Shown piece after piece: positions 58,906 through 64,000 of a stretch of DNA of 64,000 bases. The stretch comes from Oscillospiraceae bacterium (GTDB taxonomy: Bacteria; Bacillota; Clostridia; Oscillospirales; Ruminococcaceae): contig JAGAJN010000014.1 of the NCBI GenBank assembly GCA_017828975.1, forward strand, positions 1 to 64,000, read 5' to 3'. A model generated the notes under the pieces. The model was not told where the DNA came from. It ran no database searches and saw nothing but the letters and a program-made list of their open reading frames with translations. Positions within the stretch are counted from its first letter, which is position 1. Each line of letters begins with the position of its first letter. The translations under genes and the position numbers were made by a program.

Positions 58906-59481
58906 TTATTTATTGGCAAACTCTATTGCCTTGATATTCAACTCATGGAATTTCTCGGGAACTCTCGCCAGAACCGCATTTTTCAGCTCATCAACCGTAA
59001 TTCCCAGCGCACCCGATTTCGCCGCATATGCCAAAAGCGCCACATTCAGCACCTTTGGCGAGCCACATTCACGGCATATCCTGTCGCTGTCCGCAACGAT
59101 CAGCCTGCCCGTATTTTCCTCCAAATACCGAAGCATTTCATCGCCCGTGTAAGAACTGCCGCCCAGCGCCGCAGTTATGGGAATGACGGGCTTTTTATTC
59201 ACAACGACCGTTCCGCCCTTTTTCAGATAACGGAGATTTCTCACCGCTTCGGCGGGTTCAAATGCAATAATAACGTCAGCGCCGCCCTCGGGTATCATAG
59301 ACGATGAAACCTTGTCACCGAATCGAACGTGGCTCACAACGCAGCCCCCTCGCTGTGCCATTCCGATAGTTTCCGCCGTTCTGACGAAAAGCCCCTTTTC
59401 CATGGCAGAAGCGGCTATCAGCTTGGAGGCAAGCACCGTGCCCTGTCCCCCGACGCCGCATAATAAACAGCTTGTTACCAT
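58906..59481 (-). CDS. iorB: indolepyruvate:ferredoxin oxidoreductase beta subunit
   Basis: A 191-residue gamma-type domain protein: TSCLLCGVGGQGTVLASKL at the start, TAETIGMAQRGGCVVSHVRFG and IIAFEPAEAVRNLRYLKKGG. It pairs with IorA to convert aryl pyruvates to aryl acetyl-CoA and reduced ferredoxin. The start overlaps the iorA stop (TGATG) with GGAGGTG; in-frame codons back to 59631 are inside iorA. Confidence 0.93.
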   Translation of the reverse strand: MVTSCLLCGVGGQGTVLASKLIAASAMEKGLFVRTAETIGMAQRGGCVVSHVRFGDKVSSSMIPEGGADVIIAFEPAEAVRNLRYLKKGGTVVVNKKPVIPITAALGGSSYTGDEMLRYLEENTGRLIVADSDRICRECGSPKVLNVALLAYAAKSGALGITVDELKNAVLARVPEKFHELNIKAIEFANK

Positions 59482-61280
59482 CAGTCCGCACCTCCTATGG
59501 CATTTACGGGACAAAGCCCCGCACAAAGTCCGCAGCCCGTGCAAAGGGACGGCTCGATATACGCCTTTTTGTCCTTCATTGCAACAGCGGGGCAGCCTAT
59601 TTCCCTGATACATTTTCCGCAGCCGATGCAAGCACTTTCGTTCACCCTAAGCTTGCCCGTCGGCTTGGAAACTGCGATACAAGGCGCTCTGAAAATCACC
59701 GCACGAACGCCGTCCGACGCCTCCGCAGCCCTCAGAACAGCCGCCTTTGCATTTTCCATATCAAATGGGCTGCATATCTCCACCGACTTAACGCCAATTG
59801 CTTCCAGCGTTTTCTCAATGCTTATCTTCTCGGAAATTTCGCCCATCATAGTTTTGCCCGTTCCCGGGTGGGGCTGCTGACCTGTCATCGCCGTTGTGGA
59901 ATTGTCGAGAATGATGATAACAATGTCCGTCTGATTGTATACGGCATTAACAACGCCCGTAATTCCCGAAGCGAAAAAGGTAGAATCTCCGATAAAGGAG
60001 AAGCAGACGGTTTCGGGCTCTATCCGCTTGATGCCCTGTGCAACGGTAATATCCGCACCCATGCAAAGGCAGGTGTCCACCATATCCAGCGGGGCGGCAT
60101 TTCCCAGAGTGTAGCAGCCAATGTCCCCGCAGAACACTGCCTTTTTCCCCTTCATAGCTTGCTTTACCGCATAGAATGAAGCACGGTGAGGGCAGCCCGC
60201 ACACAGCACAGGCGGTCTTACGGGAAGTGTCGGTGATTCGGGCAAATTTTCGGCTTCGGGAACGCTTGCGCCCGTCAGCTTGGAGATATAGCCGCAGACG
60301 GAATTTACCGTGTTCTCCCCCGCATTTGCCGTATCTCCCGAAAGCTTGCCCCTTATGCGGACATTCAGATGATATTTTCCGCAGACATATGTAAGCGCCT
60401 TTTCCAGAACGGGGTCAAGCTCCTCCAAAACAAGCACCTCGTCCAGACCGCTCAGAAATTCAAACGCCAGTCTTTCGGGAAACGGGAAAGGCGTTCCCAC
60501 TTCAAGAATTTTCACCTCGGGGTTTCCGAGAATGTCCAAAGCTTCGTGCATATAGGCACGGCTGACACCGCCCGCACAAATGCCCAGCCGTCCGCTGCCC
60601 GTCAGAGAGTTAAAGCGGCTGTCGGAGAAAACCTCGGAAAGCTCGGTGTTTCGCTTTTCTATCTTCTTATGATTTTCGTAGGACAATTTCGGGAATATTA
60701 CCCAACGCTTTGAGTCCTTAACAAAGCCCTCGGGGATATGCTTTTCGGGAACGTCCGACACTTCGACGGACGCACAGCCGTGACATACTCTCGTGGTAGG
60801 TCTGAGGATAACGGGAGTTGAGTATTCCTCGGATAAACGGTAAGCCTCCCCCACCATTTCATAAGCCTCCTCGGGAGATGCGGGGTCAAAAACGGGCAGC
60901 TTTGCAAACTCGGCAAAGGTCCGTGTGTCCTGTTCCGTCTGAGAGGAGATAGGTCCCGGGTCATCGGCGGAAACAACTATCATTCCGCCCTTTACGCCCA
61001 CATAAGCAAGGCTCATAAGCGGGTCGGACGCAACGTTCAGTCCCACCTGCTTCATGGTCACCATGCTCCGTCCGCCCGAATAGGACGCACCCGCAGCGGC
61101 TTCAAGAGCAGCCTTTTCGTTGACCGACCATTCAACGTACATATTTTCATTTTTTATCTTGGCACAGGTTTCCAGAATCTCGCTGGAGGGCGTCCCCGGG
61201 TAGCCGGAAACAAAGTTCACACCGCTGTTTTTGGCGGCGTGGGCAATTGCTTCATTGCCCATAAGAAATTTTTTTGACAT
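59481..61280 (-). CDS. iorA: indolepyruvate:ferredoxin oxidoreductase alpha subunit
   Basis: A 599-residue enzyme chain: pyrimidine domain (NEAIAHAAKNSGVNFVSGYPGTPSSE), central thiamine-pyrophosphate domain with CGDIGCYTLG and ADITVAQGIKR, and a C-terminal two [4Fe-4S] ferredoxin (CIGCGKCIREIGCPA and CTGCGLCAGLCP). It ferments aromatic amino acids and produces reduced ferredoxin. The ATG at 61280 is used; a GTG at 61289 is in frame. It leads iorA-iorB-paaK-PPTase-tatD. Confidence 0.94.
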   Translation of the reverse strand: MSKKFLMGNEAIAHAAKNSGVNFVSGYPGTPSSEILETCAKIKNENMYVEWSVNEKAALEAAAGASYSGGRSMVTMKQVGLNVASDPLMSLAYVGVKGGMIVVSADDPGPISSQTEQDTRTFAEFAKLPVFDPASPEEAYEMVGEAYRLSEEYSTPVILRPTTRVCHGCASVEVSDVPEKHIPEGFVKDSKRWVIFPKLSYENHKKIEKRNTELSEVFSDSRFNSLTGSGRLGICAGGVSRAYMHEALDILGNPEVKILEVGTPFPFPERLAFEFLSGLDEVLVLEELDPVLEKALTYVCGKYHLNVRIRGKLSGDTANAGENTVNSVCGYISKLTGASVPEAENLPESPTLPVRPPVLCAGCPHRASFYAVKQAMKGKKAVFCGDIGCYTLGNAAPLDMVDTCLCMGADITVAQGIKRIEPETVCFSFIGDSTFFASGITGVVNAVYNQTDIVIIILDNSTTAMTGQQPHPGTGKTMMGEISEKISIEKTLEAIGVKSVEICSPFDMENAKAAVLRAAEASDGVRAVIFRAPCIAVSKPTGKLRVNESACIGCGKCIREIGCPAVAMKDKKAYIEPSLCTGCGLCAGLCPVNAIGGAD

Positions 61281-61322
61281 AAAATTCACGCTTTCTTTGA
61301 GGGTAGTTGCATAGATAGTTTA

Positions 61323-61351
61323 ATTATAGCGCATTATATTAAAATTTGCAA
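61323..61351 (-). promoter_or_regulatory. sigma-A promoter of the ior operon
   Basis: TTGCAA (61346-61351), 17 bp, TATAAT (61323-61328) on the minus strand. Confidence 0.8.
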
Positions 61352-61485
61352 TGGTTTTCTGAAAAAAAACTCTCTTTCGGAATATTACAATATTGTAACA
61401 TTGCACAAAAATCATTTCAAAAAAACTCTGTTTTGCACATAAATCACAGAAATGAAAAATCCCGAAAAAATAGAAAAAAAAGCTG
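61352..61485. other. AT-rich spacer with a palindrome between ior and mreB promoters
   Basis: Contains the perfect 14-bp palindrome TTACAATATTGTAA (61385-61398), about 34 bp upstream of the ior -35 box, and poly-A rich sequence. No gene was seen. The palindrome may be a regulator site for either divergent promoter. Confidence 0.5.
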
Positions 61486-61514
61486 TTGTTAAAGCCCGAA
61501 AAACGTGCTATAAT
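61486..61514 (+). promoter_or_regulatory. sigma-A promoter of mreBCD
   Basis: TTGTTA (61486-61491), 17 bp, TATAAT (61509-61514), 84 bp before mreB. Confidence 0.75.
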
Positions 61515-61597
61515 AAAGTATAAGGCTGTCAAAATATAAATTTCACAGAGCATTTACGAAAAACAGTTAATACATAAACTATCGGAGGAGAAGAAAG

Positions 61598-62617
61598 ATG
61601 TTCACAAAGGATATTGGAATTGACCTTGGCACCGCAAACACCCTTATTTATATGCGGGGCAAGGGTATTATTATAAGAGAACCGTCCGTTGTTGCGGTGG
61701 ACACCCGCACAGACAAGGCTAAATATGTCGGTCAGGAGGCTAAGGACGTTATCGGACGTACCCCGGGCTCCATTATGGCTGTCCGTCCCCTTAAGGACGG
61801 AGTTATCGCAGATTTCGACGTTACCACAACTATGCTTCAGGAGTTTATCCACAAGGCGCTGAAGGGCTCTTTCCCCGGAACAAAGGCAAGAGTTATCATC
61901 TGTATTCCCTCGGGCGTTACCGCTGTTGAAAGAAGAGCCGTTAAGGAAGCTGCTGAGAACGCAAATGCAAAGCGTGTAAACATTATTGAAGAGCCTATGG
62001 CAGCAGCTATCGGTGCAGGTCTGCCCGTTGCCGAGCCTACCGGTTCAATGATAGTTGACATCGGCGGCGGTACTTCGGAGGTCGCTGTAATATCTCTGGG
62101 CGGTATTGTTACTTCCCGTTCCGTAAGGGTTGCGGGAGATGAATTTGACCTGTCCATCGCACAGTACATTAAGAAAAAATACAACCTGCTCATAGGTGAA
62201 AGGACTTCGGAAAATATCAAGATCGGCATCGGCTCCGCATATCCCATGGACGAGGAAACCACCATGGAGATAAAGGGAAGAAACCTGCTGAACGGTCTGC
62301 CCGAGAACATTATGATCTCCTCCACCGAGATAAGAGAAGCCCTCGCAGAACCCCTCTCTCACGTTATCGAAGCTATCAAGACAACTCTTGAAAAGACTCC
62401 CCCCGAGCTGGCTGCGGACATTATCGACCAGGGTATCACCCTTGCAGGCGGCGGCGCACTTCTCAGAGGTCTGGATATGCTTATCAACAAGGAAACGGGT
62501 ATGCCCGTAAATATCGCAAAATCCCCTCTGGACTGCGTTGCGGAGGGTACGGGAAAGGTCCTCGAGGACATTGAAAAGCTCCACGAAGTCCTCAACGACG
62601 ATTCCAAGTACTATTGA
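61598..62617 (+). CDS. mreB: rod-shape-determining protein MreB
   Basis: An actin-like ATPase forming membrane filaments that guide side-wall synthesis. Motifs: [18 protein letters not shown] phosphate-1 loop, [36 protein letters not shown] phosphate-2 loop and [15 protein letters not shown] adenosine motif. 339 residues is normal. GGAGGAG site. It begins the mre cluster. Confidence 0.96.
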   Translation: MFTKDIGIDLGTANTLIYMRGKGIIIREPSVVAVDTRTDKAKYVGQEAKDVIGRTPGSIMAVRPLKDGVIADFDVTTTMLQEFIHKALKGSFPGTKARVIICIPSGVTAVERRAVKEAAENANAKRVNIIEEPMAAAIGAGLPVAEPTGSMIVDIGGGTSEVAVISLGGIVTSRSVRVAGDEFDLSIAQYIKKKYNLLIGERTSENIKIGIGSAYPMDEETTMEIKGRNLLNGLPENIMISSTEIREALAEPLSHVIEAIKTTLEKTPPELAADIIDQGITLAGGGALLRGLDMLINKETGMPVNIAKSPLDCVAEGTGKVLEDIEKLHEVLNDDSKYY

Positions 62618-62632
62618 TAAAACGCCGTTTTG

Positions 62633-62676
62633 CGGAGCGTTCCGCTGCTTTGCAGTACGGGTGCGCTCCGTTTAAT
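62633..62676 (+). terminator. partial terminator/attenuator between mreB and mreC
   Basis: CGGAGCG (62633-62639) pairs with CGCTCCG (62664-62670), followed by TTTAATTTTT. It sits between genes of one operon, so it would reduce rather than stop expression of mreCD. Confidence 0.55.
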
Positions 62677-62704
62677 TTTTATCGAAAGGAGGTCAGCTTC
62701 TGCC

Positions 62705-63559
62705 GTGGGAGATTTCTTTAAAAGCTTTCGTTTCAAGGTACTTCTCTGCGTTTGTGCGCTGATAGTCGGGATTGCTATCTATACCGTGACCAAGGGCGGC
62801 TATACCGGCGGAAGCTCCTCTTTTTTCGGGGATTTTTTTGCCCCGCTGCAAAAGCTGTCCTCCGCCCTGTCGGAAAGCGTGTCCTCGGGGCTTGATTCCA
62901 TTGTAAATGCCGACAGATATTACAGGGAAAATCAGAAGCTTAAAGAGGAGCTTGGCAGATGCTACAATCAGCTTATCGACTATGACAACATCAAGCGTGA
63001 AAACGAGGAATTCCGCAAAATGCTGGAGCTTAAGGAAAAATACCCCGACTACGTTTTCTCCTCTCCCTGCTCAATAATCGCAAGAACTACCAACGACCCC
63101 TACGGTGCATTTACCATTGACAAAGGCTCTGACGACGGCATTGCACCCAATGACCCCGTTGTTACATCTATCGGGCTTGTGGGAATATGCAGCGAGGTTT
63201 CCCCCCGAAATTCAAGGGTCAGGACAATATTTTCCCCCGAAACTCCCGTCGGCGTTATGTGCGTGAGGACAAAGGACACAGGCGTGCTTCAAGGCAGCTA
63301 CGAGCTTGCGGAAAAGGGACTTTGCCGTATGTCCTACATTGACAAAAACAGCGATATGAAGGTTGGCGACCTTGTTGTTACCTCGGGAAACAGCGGTATC
63401 TTCCCCATTGACCAGCTTGTGGGAACGGTGGAGGAAGTGGAAATGGAGGAAAGCGGTCTGTCCAAATACGCCGTTATCCGTCCCGTTGTGGCACCCGGCG
63501 AAACGGTAAATGTTTTCGTTATCACAAGCTTTAACGGACAGGGTGAGGGCTATGAATAA
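62705..63559 (+). CDS. mreC: rod-shape-determining protein MreC
   Basis: A membrane protein linking MreB to wall enzymes. From the GTG at 62705 it has an N-terminal helix (FKVLLCVCALIVGIAIYTV), a coiled coil (NADRYYRENQKLKEELGR) and the beta-rich MreC domain (SSPCSIIARTTNDPYGAF, VTSIGLVGICSEV, VGDLVVTSGNSGIFPI). AGGAGG lies 12 bp upstream. Other in-frame codons upstream run through the attenuator. 284 residues fits. Stop overlaps the mreD start. Confidence 0.9.
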   Translation: MGDFFKSFRFKVLLCVCALIVGIAIYTVTKGGYTGGSSSFFGDFFAPLQKLSSALSESVSSGLDSIVNADRYYRENQKLKEELGRCYNQLIDYDNIKRENEEFRKMLELKEKYPDYVFSSPCSIIARTTNDPYGAFTIDKGSDDGIAPNDPVVTSIGLVGICSEVSPRNSRVRTIFSPETPVGVMCVRTKDTGVLQGSYELAEKGLCRMSYIDKNSDMKVGDLVVTSGNSGIFPIDQLVGTVEEVEMEESGLSKYAVIRPVVAPGETVNVFVITSFNGQGEGYE

Positions 63560-64000
63560 TCTGAAAAAAAGACGGCTGGAACAGATACGCACGGTCATAA
63601 AATGGCTGCTGATGTTTCTGACAGCCTCCGTGGCATATATCCTGATGACCGCCGTTCCCGTCAGCTTCCCTCTGCCCCTGCTTTTTCTGCCAATGGCTGT
63701 TACTGTGGCATCAAAGGAGGAGCCGTTTAATGCGGGACTGTGGGGCTGTGTCTGCGGGCTGATGACAGATTCCGCATTTGACAAGCTTTTCGGCTTCAAT
63801 GCGGTGATTTTCACCTTTGCGGCGGTGCTTATCTCGCTGCTTTTTCAGTATATACTAAGGCAGAATATACTGAATATCGCAATGCTGAATTTTATCCTTA
63901 TCCCCTTGCAGGCTTCGCTGGATTTCCTGTTTTTCTACGGGATATGGGGGCGGGGCGATGCGGGGAACATCTGGGTGCATATCTATCTGCCGCAGATGCT
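63552..64000 (+). CDS. mreD: rod-shape-determining protein MreD, 5' part
   Basis: The first 149 residues of MreD: cytoplasmic start MNNLKKRRLEQIRTVIKW followed by several hydrophobic helices (LLMFLTASVAYILMTAVP and others) and a conserved-looking loop with GLMTDSAFDKLFGFNAV. It overlaps mreC by 8 bp (ATGAATAA), so translation is coupled. It runs off the right edge. Further genes of the cell-shape cluster (such as a penicillin-binding protein) are expected beyond. Confidence 0.88.
   Translation, partial: MNNLKKRRLEQIRTVIKWLLMFLTASVAYILMTAVPVSFPLPLLFLPMAVTVASKEEPFNAGLWGCVCGLMTDSAFDKLFGFNAVIFTFAAVLISLLFQYILRQNILNIAMLNFILIPLQASLDFLFFYGIWGRGDAGNIWVHIYLPQM

Overview
The window reads as the chromosome of an anaerobic, spore-forming, Gram-positive Clostridia member, most likely a Ruminococcus-like Oscillospiraceae. 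The support is a spore germination protease (gpr), spoVG, a flavodiiron oxygen reductase, indolepyruvate:ferredoxin oxidoreductase, a pheST T-box leader, the one-step diaminopimelate aminotransferase route (dapL-dapF), glutamate synthase split into separate genes and followed by an ANTAR regulator, and a minimal SUF-like SmsCB pair. Most promoters found are close to the sigma-A consensus with a 17-bp spacer, and ribosome binding sites are strong. No tRNA, rRNA, CRISPR array, prophage or intact insertion sequence was seen.

Layout. 1-1214: two lipoprotein genes, one with a near-identical internal duplication. 1630-5100: a compact four-gene operon (Nudix/winged-helix regulator, unknown 183-residue protein, von Willebrand A protein, divergent PurA-like enzyme) under a perfect promoter with a tandem-repeat operator candidate; this is the least understood system here. 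5243-11127: repeat-rich lipoprotein, murC-lexA-folA, spoVG, an ADP-ribose-type Nudix hydrolase, a lipoprotein and a 3-methyladenine glycosylase. 11129-14956: T-box-controlled pheST. 15061-23945: small membrane protein, sbcDC, argH, rpsT, gpr and the flavodiiron protein. 24089-26862: an Rpn-family nuclease gene with an in-frame internal start, a separate second copy of its C-terminal domain, and a two-domain PPK2 kinase.

27090-34977: glutamate synthase as five genes, then ANTAR regulator, dapF and dapL, linking nitrogen assimilation to lysine and peptidoglycan precursors. 35028-40336: YitT-like membrane protein, a large inverted repeat, then smsC-smsB-cysE-cysS (Fe-S assembly and cysteine supply). 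40375-46729: aminopeptidase P, and an operon of nadC, a radical SAM gene and a mutarotase, then a C39-like peptidase and a periplasmic-binding-type lipoprotein. 46781-49388: a nested palindrome, lrgAB and a PepV-like dipeptidase. 49595-54484: PH-domain protein, FkbM methyltransferase, asnS and a membrane EAL phosphodiesterase. 54538-55176: hicAB. 55198-61351: two acetyltransferases and the operon iorA-iorB-paaK-PPTase-tatD. 61486-64000: mreB-mreC-mreD, cut by the window end.

The two places most worth following up are the Nudix/vWA/PurA-like operon, whose PurA homologue keeps the phosphoryl-transfer residues but has lost the GTP-specificity and aspartate-loop motifs, and the Rpn locus, where an intragenic C-terminal product of the type known to inhibit Rpn nucleases appears to be present in two copies. 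All family assignments come from reading the sequence by eye; no database search was run.
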